Shown here one piece after another: positions 1 through 7,399 of a stretch of DNA of 64,000 nucleotides (position 1 is its first letter; each line of letters begins with the position of its first letter). The notes under the pieces were generated by a model. That model saw only the letters and a list, made by a program, of their open reading frames with translations, was not told where the DNA came from and searched no databases. The stretch covers positions 248,001 through 312,000 of the forward strand of contig JAGTXO010000019.1 in NCBI GenBank assembly GCA_019448385.1, written 5' to 3'. The translations under genes were made by a program, and so were the position numbers. This stretch comes from Diacronema lutheri (Eukaryota; Haptophyta; Pavlovophyceae; Pavlovales; Pavlovaceae).

Positions 1-1075
1 TCGCCCATACTGCGCCGGGCAGGCCGACGCCCTGCGGGAATGTGAGGGCTGCAGAGCGCGCGCCATACATGGACGCGAGGACGTAACGGTCCTCCGCGCC
101 GGCGGCGTGCACGCCGCGTGAGAGCACGCAGAACTGAAACGAGAGCAGCGCGTTCGTCACCGACGGCGCCCAGAAGATGGCAAAGTCGCCGCCGCCGCGG
201 TCAAGGACCGACTGCGCCGCGTACCGAAGCGCCGCCGCCGCGCAGAGCTTGGCGGCGGGTGCGGGCGCGGGTGCGGGCGGCGCGGCGGCGGCGGCCGGCT
301 CACGCGTGGCGGCGGACATGGCGGCCGCCGCCGCCGCGAGCACGCCGAGCGGCGGCGCCGGCGGCGGCGCGACGGTGGCGGCGCGCGCCGCCGCGCGCGC
401 CGCGGCCGCCGCCAGCACCTCGCCACACGACGGCGGGCGCGCGAGCGGCGAGCGCGGCGGCGAGTCGGCGTCGGCGCACCGGCCGACCGGCCAGTTGGGC
501 ACGCGCCGTTGCGCCGCGCGCGCCGCTTGCGCGCGCGCGCTCGCGCCGGGCGAGCGCGCCTCAAGCTCGGCGGCAAATGAGCACGGCTCCGCGGCAGGCG
601 CGTACAGCGCGCCGTGCGACGGGCGCGCGGGCCGATCGGCAAGCGGCGCGCCGGTGTGCTCAGCCGTGGCAGTTGCAGGCGCGCCGCGCGCCGCGGGCGC
701 GCCCGTGCGCCGCTCGCCCGACGACGCCGGCGCGTCGCTCGCCTCGGTGATAGACGGGATCGATTCGGAGGAGCCGGACGAGTCGTAGACGGTGAGCGGG
801 CCGGCGCGCTTGGTCGCGAGCATGCCGTCCGATTGCGCCGCAGCATGCAACGAAGTGGCGAGCATCGAGCACGACGCGTCGCTCACGTACCGGCCGCGCA
901 CGCGCGCGCCCGAGGCGAGCTCGGCCGTGGCGGACGCGGGGATCGACTCCGCGGCGTCGAGCGCGGCAGGGTCAGCGGCGGCGGCGGCGGCGGAGCAGAG
1001 CGCGGAGGCGGGGGCGCTGTGCGGCCGGTCGTGCGTCAGCTCGTCGGGCGCCGCCCGTCGCCGCGCGTTGAGCAT
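1..1075 (-). CDS. GAF-like domain protein, C-terminal part missing (runs off window)
   Basis: An open minus-strand frame of about 358 codons starts at the ATG at 1075 and has no stop before base 1, so the gene is 3'-truncated by the window. The first ~250 residues are low-complexity Ala/Ser/Pro. From about position 260 down to 1 the sequence becomes folded-protein-like, with the segments LRYAAQSVLDRGGGDFAIFW and LTFPQGVGLPGAVWA. The F-P-x-G-V-G-L-P-G pattern after an AIFW element is typical of the GAF-like N-terminal domains of plant MYC-type bHLH regulators and related GAF proteins; no other domain can be seen because the rest is missing. The start is uncertain: another frame just upstream (about 1085-1130) encodes NPFYARVENPAYAH, which may be an earlier exon. 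Function is not assigned beyond GAF-like. Confidence 0.55.
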   Translation of the reverse strand, partial: MLNARRRAAPDELTHDRPHSAPASALCSAAAAAADPAALDAAESIPASATAELASGARVRGRYVSDASCSMLATSLHAAAQSDGMLATKRAGPLTVYDSSGSSESIPSITEASDAPASSGERRTGAPAARGAPATATAEHTGAPLADRPARPSHGALYAPAAEPCSFAAELEARSPGASARAQAARAAQRRVPNWPVGRCADADSPPRSPLARPPSCGEVLAAAAARAAARAATVAPPPAPPLGVLAAAAAAMSAATREPAAAAAPPAPAPAPAAKLCAAAALRYAAQSVLDRGGGDFAIFWAPSVTNALLSFQFCVLSRGVHAAGAEDRYVLASMYGARSAALTFPQGVGLPGAVWA

Positions 1076-1280
1076 CGGTGCGCGTACGCGGGGTTCTCCA
1101 CCCGCGCGTAGAAGGGGTTTGAGAAAACTTCGGGGTCCCGGGAGGGTCTGACCCTGAGTTGCGGTCCGGACGCCGAGGAAACGTCAACCAATCAGGCATT
1201 GGCTAAACCACGGTGCACTCACATGATGAGTGCGAAGGCCGAGCACAGGGTGAGAACTGAGTCGCGAGTAGGGTTGGTCG

Positions 1281-1680
1281 TGATGACGGCGGCTGGTCTA
1301 AGAGGCTTCGTCAAGTGCTGCCGGCTCCGCGCGGTTTGAGCGCGCGCGCGCGCCGCGCGCCCCCGCGGCCATGGCCACATGCTCGGCGCGCGTAACGACC
1401 CGCGAGCGGCGCTGCTCGTGATGACGGCGGCGCGTCGCATCGTGCCGCCGGTTCCGCGCGCTTTGCGCGCGCGCGCGGCCGTGGCCGCGTCCACGGCGCG
1501 TAGCGAGTCGCGACTCGAGATTACGGCAACTCGGGCTGATCATGATGACGGCGAAAGGTGCACAGGGCTTCGTCAACTGCTACTGATTCCGCGCGCTTGG
1601 CGCGCGCGCGCGGCGGCCATGACCTTGTGCACGGCGCGCGCGGCGGCCATGAACACGTGCACGGCGCCGCACGCGCCAGA
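1281..1680. repeat. Degenerate tandem repeat, about 120-140 bp unit
   Basis: Three diverged units begin at 1281, 1421 and 1544, each opening with GATGACGGCG. They continue with a cttcgtcaa or cgtcgca block, a ccgcgcg block, a (CG)n run and a ggccatg/ggccgtg block. No gene is recognised between 1076 and 2045 and no coding frame is convincing in this stretch. Confidence 0.5.
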
Positions 1681-2045
1681 CCACGGGCAGTCCGGCCGAT
1701 GCGCGGCCGTGCACGCGGCGCGCCGGAGTCGACGGGGATGAACGAAGCGACTCGTCGGAGCGCGGGAGCGGGGCGCAGACGGGTGTTCCTTGCCTCGCGG
1801 AAGCGGAGGGAGCATTTGTCGGAGGGAGCGTCCACCGGAGGACGGAGGTAGCGCTCAGCGGAGTCGTTGCACTGCGTGGTGGCCTGGTGGGCGGTGGCTC
1901 GTCACAATCACAGTGAGGTCCGCATCATTGTTTGTCTCGTCCACAAGAGGAAGGAACGTGGCAGCCATCGCTGCCCCGCGCCGCGTGACGAGCAAGAAGG
2001 GAGCGTCCACCGGCGGCGCGGCGGCGTAGCCCTTGACCGGGCGGG

Positions 2046-2565
2046 ATGCACCTGATGTACTACCACGACGGCGACGGGAAGCGGGTGTACACGCTCAAGG
2101 TGCGCGCGGCGTTCCGCTGACCCCGCGCGCCCGACGCGGCGCGGCCGCCTCGAGCTCGCGGCCTCCGGCGCTCGCCGAGCGCTCATCGCCGTCGGCGCAC
2201 GCGCGTGCGCTCGTGTGCGCGTGCGCAGAAGGTGGACCCAAACGGCCAGCCCACCGTCTCCGCGCATCCGGGTGCGTGCGCGGCTCTGCCGCGCCTGCGT
2301 TGAGCGCGGTGCGCCCAGCGCGCCGGCGCGTGGGGGCGTATCCGGATGCGCGGCTCGGCGCGCGCGCGAACGCTCCGGTGTGCGCGCGCGACGCCTCCTC
2401 CTCACGCGCTCCGCCTCTCTTTCGCACCTCTCGTGCCGTGCCCCGTCTTCGCGCTGCGCCGGCGCAGCCCGCTTCTCGCCCGACGACAAGTTTTCGTCGC
2501 AGCGCGTCGCGTGCAAGAAGCGCTTCCACCTGCTGCCGACGCAGGGTCCCAAGGCGGCCTTCTGA
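2046..2565 (+). CDS. NOP10: H/ACA ribonucleoprotein subunit NOP10
   Basis: Three exons, 2046-2099, 2229-2271 and 2468-2565, join in phase to give a 64-residue protein, the usual NOP10 length. It begins [18 protein letters not shown], continues [20 protein letters not shown] and ends [16 protein letters not shown], matching the eukaryotic/archaeal NOP10 pattern ([23 protein letters not shown]). NOP10 is the small core subunit of H/ACA RNPs that guide rRNA pseudouridylation and also occur in telomerase RNP; it contacts the Cbf5/dyskerin catalytic subunit in the nucleolus. Introns are 129 and 196 nt with GTGCGC/GTGCGT donors and CAG acceptors. The start is the only ATG that yields the conserved N-terminus. 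Identification is very secure. Confidence 0.96.
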
Positions 2566-3084
2566 CGGCGCGCGCTGAGCGCCGATGCTCGGCTGCACCG
2601 GCTGGCGCGCTCGCGGGGCCACGCTCATCGTACGACGCGTCATGCGTCAGCAGGGCGGTCGTGGGGTCGATCGTAGTTTCAGCAGGGCGGTCGTGGGGTC
2701 GATCAAACGCAGCCCCTGTGCCCTGCGTTAGGTTCACCGCACAAGTTGTGTCTCAATCCGGGCGGACACCGCGCAAATGCCAAGCCACAAACCTGCGCCC
2801 TCCTCCGCCCAAGTGAAGGCGGGCGGACGGTACGTGAACGGGCGGCTCGCGCCTGCGCTCACGCTGCCGATTGCGCACACAGCCGAGCTGCGCGCCGGCA
2901 AGCCAACGGTCGTGTGCGTCGCGCGCCGACGTGCGGACGAGCCGGGCGCGCTCTCGTCCGATTCGGCGGGCGCGCCTGAGGCGGTGCGGCGCGCGGCGGC
3001 GGTGCTCGGCCTCGTCGAGAGGCTCACGCTGTGGCACTTTTGCTAGCGGGTTTGCCCACATGTACAGGGCGCCTAGGCGCGTGG
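2566..3084. other. Stretch without a confident gene
   Basis: Both strands have open frames here (for example + 2777-3046 and - 2734-3027) but none shows a recognisable domain and codon bias does not decide between them. The stretch holds the 26-bp direct repeats and one copy (2796-2816) of a 21-bp sequence that recurs exactly at 15813-15833. Confidence 0.5.
2647..2704. repeat. Two 26-bp direct repeats
   Basis: A 26-bp sequence starting TCAGCAGGGCGGTCGTGG occurs at 2647 and again at 2679 (32-bp period). It lies 80-140 bp downstream of the NOP10 stop codon. Confidence 0.8.
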
Positions 3085-3221
3085 CTACGCGTTTGGTCCC
3101 AGCGCGCCGGTTGCGCCTACGCCGCCGCAGCCGCAGCTGCAGGCGCACTTGACCGCCGCGGCGCTGCCGTTTGGCGACTCGCTTGCCGCTGCGGGTGACC
3201 CGCAGAGCCCGCCCTGGGCCA

Positions 3222-3222
<1 letters not shown>
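3085..3222 (-). CDS. Small Cys-rich reading frame (possible terminal exon)
   Basis: A 45-codon minus-strand frame runs from the ATG at 3222 to the stop at 3085. It ends in a Cys-Gly cluster, KCACSCGCGGVGATGALGPNA. Closely spaced Cys-x-Cys pairs of this kind are seen in metallothionein-like peptides, but the peptide is too short and too composition-biased for an assignment. The ATG abuts a 29-base C homopolymer (3224-3252, G on this strand), so it may equally be the last exon of a longer gene. No promoter or partner gene is visible. Low confidence that it is expressed as written. Confidence 0.25.

Positions 3223-3223
<1 letters not shown>

Positions 3224-3252
<29 letters not shown>
3224..3252. 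repeat. Homopolymer C29
   Basis: Uninterrupted run of 29 C on the plus strand, directly upstream of the small Cys-rich minus-strand frame. Confidence 0.95.
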
Positions 3253-3254
<2 letters not shown>

Positions 3255-3662
3255 GCCCCTGCACTTCCCACGCTGCCGGGGGCGTGGCCCGGGATGAGAG
3301 GGGCGAGGTCGGAGGACGAGCCTGGGCAGGAGCAGGGGCAGGCGCCGCGCAGGCTGTCCTACCTGTAGAGCTTTTGCACGACTCAGTGTGCACGGAGAGA
3401 GCTTCCACGCCAATCGCCAACTGACAACGCACGAACTCACGGAAAACTGAGGAGTCCGGCCTTTTTCCATCCTGTGTAAATGTCCGGGTCGTCCGCGCAC
3501 CTGCCCCGGGCTCACTCTTGGCGAAGGGCGCTCGTCCCGGGAGGGCGGCGGTCGTCGAGTCGACCGGTTGGAGCGTGCCACTGTCCCGCTTGCCGGTAGC
3601 ACGTCTGCCCGCTGATACTCACGAGGCACGCGACTGCGCGCGCGAGCGCCGAGCGCGCGGAC

Positions 3663-6404
3663 ATGGTCACGCGACTGGACGCCGACGTGCTCGCGCGCAT
3701 CGGCGTGCTGGTTGGGCCGGAGGACGCGCTGTGCGTGCGCGCGTCGTGCCGCGCCTTTGCGCACGCGCTTCCCTCACCGACGCGCACGCCGCGCTCGACG
3801 ATGCTGCGCTCGCGCACGCTTGCCGCGTGGGTGTGGGCGCTGCCCGGCTTCCGCTCGGTCGCGTTCCCCGCGCGGGAGCAGACCAAGCTGTGCGCGCTGG
3901 CGGCGAGGGCTGGCTGCGTCGGCACGATGGCGTTGCTGCGCGAGCGTGGCTGCAAATGGGACAGCTGCACGTGCTCCGCTGCAGCTGAGGGTGGCCACCT
4001 CGAGGTGCTGCAGTGGGCACGCGAGCACGGCTGCGAGTGGGACAGCGACACGTGCTCCGCTGCAGCTGGGGTCGGCCACCTCGAGATGCTGCAGTGGGCA
4101 CGCGAGCACGGCTGCAAGTGGGACAGAGGCACGTGCCTCGCTGCAGCTCGGGGTGGCCACCTCGAGGTGCTGCAGTGGGCACGCGAGCACGGCTGCGAGT
4201 GGGACAGAGGCACGTGCCTTGCTGCAGCTGAGGGTGGCCACCTCGAGGTGCTGCAGTGGGCACACGAGCACGGCTGCGAGTGGGACCACCGCACGTGCTC
4301 CGCTGCAGCTCGGGTTGGCCATCTCGAGGTGCTGCAGTGGGCACGCGAGCACGGCTGCGAGTGGGACAGAGGCACGTGCCTTGCTGCAGCTGAGGGTGGC
4401 CACCTCGAGGTGCTGCAGTGGGCACACGAGCACGGCTGCGAGTGGGACCACCGCACGTGCTCCGCTGCAGCTCGGGTTGGCCATCTCGAGGTGCTGCAGT
4501 GGGCACGCGAGCACGGATGTGAGTGGAACAGCCGCACGTGCTCCGCTGCAGCTGAGGGTGGCCACCTCGAGGTGCTGCAGTGGGCACGCGAGCACGGCTG
4601 CGAGTGGAACAGCCGCACATGCTCCGCTGCAGCTCGGGGTGGCCACCTCGAGGTGCTGCAGTGGGCACACGAGCACGGCTGCGAGTGGTACAGCGACACG
4701 TGCTCCTTTGCAGCTGAGTGTGGCCACCTCGAGGTGCTGCAGTGGGCACGCGAGCGTGGCTGCGAGTGGGACAGCCGCACGTGCCTTGCTGCAGCTTGGG
4801 GTGGCCACCTCGAGGTGCTGCAGTGGGCACACGAGCACGGCTGCGAGTGGGACAGCAGCACGTGCTCCGCTGCAGCTGAGCGTGGCCACCTCGAGGTGCT
4901 GCAGTGGGCACACGAGCACGGCTGCGATTGGGACTACCGCACGTGCTCCGCTGCAGCTCGGGGTGGCCACCTCGAGGTGCTGCAGTGGGAACACGAGCAC
5001 GGCTGCGAGTGGGACAGCGACACGTGCTCCGCTGCAGCTCGGGGTGGCCACCTCGAGGTGCTGCAGTGGGCGCGCAAGCACGGCTGCGAGTGGGACAGCG
5101 ACACGTGCTCCGCTGCAGCTGGGGTCGGCCACCTCGAGATGCTGCAGTGGGCACGCGAGCACGGCTGCAAGTGGGACAGAGGCACGTGCCTCGCTGCAGC
5201 TCGGGGTGGCCACCTCGAGGTGCTGCAGTGGGCACGCGAGCACGGCTGCGAGTGGGACAGAGGCACGTGCCTTGCTGCAGCTGAGGGTGGCCACCTCGAG
5301 GTGCTGCAGTGGGCACACGAGCACGGCTGCGAGTGGGACCACCGCACGTGCTCCGCTGCAGCTCGGGTTGGCCATCTCGAGGTGCTGCAGTGGGCACGCG
5401 AGCACGGCTGCGAGTGGGACAGAGGCACGTGCCTTGCTGCAGCTGAGGGTGGCCACCTCGAGGTGCTGCAGTGGGCACACGAGCACGGCTGCGAGTGGGA
5501 CCACCGCACGTGCTCCGCTGCAGCTCGGGTTGGCCATCTCGAGGTGCTGCAGTGGGCACGCGAGCACGGATGCGAGTGGAACAGCCGCACGTGCTCCGCT
5601 GCAGCTGAGGGTGGCCACCTCGAGGTGCTGCAGTGGGCACGCGAGCACGGCTGCGAGTGGAACAGCCGCACATGCTCCGCTGCAGCTCGGGGTGGCCACC
5701 TCGAGGTGCTGCAGTGGGCACACGAGCACGGCTGCGAGTGGTACAGCGACACGTGCTCCTTTGCAGCTGAGTGTGGCCACCTCGAGGTGCTGCAGTGGGC
5801 ACGCGAGCGTGGCTGCGAGTGGGACAGCCGCACGTGCCTTGCTGCAGCTTGGGGTGGCCACCTCGAGGTGCTGCAGTGGGCACACGAGCACGGCTGCGAG
5901 TGGGACAGCAGCACGTGCTCCGCTGCAGCTGAGCGTGGCCACCTCGAGGTGCTGCAGTGGGCACACGAGCACGGCTGCGATTGGGACTACCGCACGTGCT
6001 CCGCTGCAGCTCGGGGTGGCCACCTCGAGGTGCTGCAGTGGGAACACGAGCACGGCTGCGAGTGGGACAGCGACACGTGCTCCGCTGCAGCTCGGGGTGG
6101 CCACCTCGAGGTGCTGCAGTGGGCGCGCAAGCACGGCTGCGAGTGGGACAGCGACACGTGCTTCGCTGCAGCTTGGGGTGGCCACCTCGAGGTGCTGCAG
6201 TGGGCACACGAGCACGGCTGCGAGTGGGACAGCAGCACGTGCTCCGCTGCAGCTGAGCGTGGCCACATCGAGGTGCTGAAGTGGGCACGCAAGCACGGCT
6301 GCAAGTGGAGACCGAAGCTCTGCTTGCGCGACGCGCGTTTGTCAGGCAACTCGCACGTGGCCGATTGGGTGCGAGAGCAGCTGGCGCTGCAGCGGCAGCC
6401 GTAA
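3663..6404 (+). CDS. Ankyrin-like repeat protein with 27-residue units
   Basis: Single uninterrupted frame of 913 codons. Residues 1-~95 form a non-repeat N-terminus (MVTRLDADVLARIGVLVGPE, then CVRASCRAFAHAL) that resembles the F-box-like leaders of algal and giant-virus ankyrin proteins. The rest is about 29 tandem units of 27 residues with the core GHLEVLQWAREHGCEWD followed by a TCSAAA helix. This short ankyrin-like unit, rich in W, C and H, is common in large families of stramenopiles, haptophytes and their viruses, where it serves protein binding; no partner can be inferred. The final unit is diverged (HIEVLKWARKHGCKWRPKLC) and the C-terminus is non-repetitive, so the protein looks complete. 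A 13-unit block is duplicated in tandem with almost no divergence. If the F-box-like leader is real it could be a ubiquitin-ligase adaptor, which is inference. Confidence 0.9.
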   Translation: MVTRLDADVLARIGVLVGPEDALCVRASCRAFAHALPSPTRTPRSTMLRSRTLAAWVWALPGFRSVAFPAREQTKLCALAARAGCVGTMALLRERGCKWDSCTCSAAAEGGHLEVLQWAREHGCEWDSDTCSAAAGVGHLEMLQWAREHGCKWDRGTCLAAARGGHLEVLQWAREHGCEWDRGTCLAAAEGGHLEVLQWAHEHGCEWDHRTCSAAARVGHLEVLQWAREHGCEWDRGTCLAAAEGGHLEVLQWAHEHGCEWDHRTCSAAARVGHLEVLQWAREHGCEWNSRTCSAAAEGGHLEVLQWAREHGCEWNSRTCSAAARGGHLEVLQWAHEHGCEWYSDTCSFAAECGHLEVLQWARERGCEWDSRTCLAAAWGGHLEVLQWAHEHGCEWDSSTCSAAAERGHLEVLQWAHEHGCDWDYRTCSAAARGGHLEVLQWEHEHGCEWDSDTCSAAARGGHLEVLQWARKHGCEWDSDTCSAAAGVGHLEMLQWAREHGCKWDRGTCLAAARGGHLEVLQWAREHGCEWDRGTCLAAAEGGHLEVLQWAHEHGCEWDHRTCSAAARVGHLEVLQWAREHGCEWDRGTCLAAAEGGHLEVLQWAHEHGCEWDHRTCSAAARVGHLEVLQWAREHGCEWNSRTCSAAAEGGHLEVLQWAREHGCEWNSRTCSAAARGGHLEVLQWAHEHGCEWYSDTCSFAAECGHLEVLQWARERGCEWDSRTCLAAAWGGHLEVLQWAHEHGCEWDSSTCSAAAERGHLEVLQWAHEHGCDWDYRTCSAAARGGHLEVLQWEHEHGCEWDSDTCSAAARGGHLEVLQWARKHGCEWDSDTCFAAAWGGHLEVLQWAHEHGCEWDSSTCSAAAERGHIEVLKWARKHGCKWRPKLCLRDARLSGNSHVADWVREQLALQRQP
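4031..6136 (+). repeat. Recent tandem duplication of 1,053 bp (13 ankyrin-like units)
   Basis: The block near 4031-5083 recurs near 5084-6136. The offset, measured at the unique GGGGTCGGCCACCTCGAGATG segment (4067 and 5120), is 1,053 bp, exactly 13 units of 81 bp. The only clear difference noticed is a synonymous T/C in the Cys codon of a GCEWN unit (near 4515 and 5568). Confidence 0.9.
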
Positions 6405-6416
6405 TCTAACGCCAGA

Positions 6417-6482
6417 GCATCAGGGGGGGGGGGGGGGGGGGGGGGGGGGAAGGGGGAGTTTCCCCACCTCCCCTCCTGATGC
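6417..6482. repeat. Inverted repeat enclosing a G27 run
   Basis: GCATCAGG at 6417-6424 pairs with CCTGATGC at 6475-6482. The G run at 6423-6449 faces C-rich sequence CCCCACCTCCCCTCC, which would extend the stem. It starts 13 bp after the ankyrin stop codon, so it may act as a 3' end structure or mark an insertion boundary. Confidence 0.6.
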
Positions 6483-6574
6483 GACACTCGACTGTGGCCT
6501 GATGCGAGTCGCTCCGACGCCGTCGCTCTATATACGGCGCGGTTCGGGGTGGTCCGGCCAGTAGGGGGCTGAGA

Positions 6575-6656
6575 GTACGACCCGGGTCGTACAATCAAGT
6601 GTTAAAAGCCAGCCAATGAGCGCTCGAGGCGTCGGAGCGAGGCTTAGGACGAGCCT
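6575..6656. other. 18-bp perfect palindrome, CCAAT motif and small hairpin
   Basis: GTACGACCCGGGTCGTAC at 6575-6592 is a perfect palindrome. A CCAAT motif lies at 6612-6616. A hairpin follows at 6640-6656 with AGGCT/AGCCT arms and a TAGGACG loop. A TATATA sits upstream at 6527. The arms CGACCC/GGGTCG and the loop TAGGACG both recur in one hairpin at 17029-17049. The region 6405-6973 has no recognised gene; these signals may be a promoter for the plus-strand nuclease locus, which is inference. Confidence 0.5.
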
Positions 6657-6973
6657 AGGACCGAGACTCCCCTCCTGACCGGCGGATTTTGAGTAGAATT
6701 CGGGGTCGAGCGGGCGCGGCGGACGGAGGGCCCGAGCCGGGCCGACGGAGGGTCCGACCCCGGAAAGCGGGCGACCGGAAGGGCTCAAGTGATTGACGCC
6801 CAGTACAATTGAATGGCGGATTCCGGGGGGGATCGCAACTGGCATCGCGCAAGCTGAGGCGCTCTGACTGACCGGACCGCGCCGAGTGCGCGTGCACCCC
6901 GTGGAGGGCGCGGCCAGTCGGACAGTCTTCGCGACTGAGCTCGCCGCGGCATACCGTGCGCTGCGCCGGCGCG

Positions 6974-7390
6974 CTACTTGCCGTTGGCCGAGCTGCGGGT
7001 GTTGCGCACGGCCGTGTTGCGCAGCCAGCGCCTCGATGCGCCGGTGGCCGGAACCTTGGCGCGCTTTGACTAAGCGACCTCGGCCTGCACAGACTCGAAC
7101 GCGCGCGTGAACTCGTGGCGTTACAGGTGGCGAGCACGTGAGTTCGCGTAGTAGGTCTTGTACTCGGTGGTCTGGCTGTCGACCGACGAAAGCTTGGGCG
7201 AGTTCGGCGGCACGTTGGCTCACTTGGGCTCGCTGCGCGGCTCTGCCGGCGCCGGCGCGGGCTCGGGCGCGGGCGCGACGCTTCGGACTCGCTGCCCAGC
7301 TTTGCCTTCGTGGGCGCGGTCGCGGGCACGGGCGCGCCCTCGACCCTGTCGCGGTTGAAGGCATCGATCTCGACGCACACGCCGTGGTCC
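6974..7390 (-). pseudogene. Decayed coding relic on the minus strand
   Basis: Reading the minus strand from about 7390 down gives protein-like segments interrupted by stops and one frame change: DYKDHGVCVEIDAFNRDRVE, then after a shift PNSPKLSSVDSQTTEYKTYY and ANSRARHL-stop, RHEFTRAFESVQAEVA-stop, and a last piece WLRNTAVRNTRSSANGK ending at a TAG at 6974. The composition and order suggest the C-terminal part of a former gene truncated where the plus-strand nuclease frame begins. It could instead be several short exons, but no convincing GT/AG pairs join the pieces. The family is not recognised. Confidence 0.4.
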
Positions 7391-7399
7391 TTGTAGTCG

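Noticed and set aside
2777-3046. GGRYVNGRLAPAL as a paired-type or transposase helix-turn-helix
   Set aside because: Only a few residues resemble the pattern and the following helices do not fit.
3667-6296. Very long open frames antisense to the ankyrin-like gene
   Set aside because: They mirror the 81-bp repeat, which is a multiple of three and lacks antisense stops; the plus frame has the recognisable protein.
7340-7395. DYKDHG in the minus-strand relic resembling an epitope-tag sequence (vector contamination)
   Set aside because: Only six residues match, the surrounding codons have the local GC bias and no other vector sequence is present.
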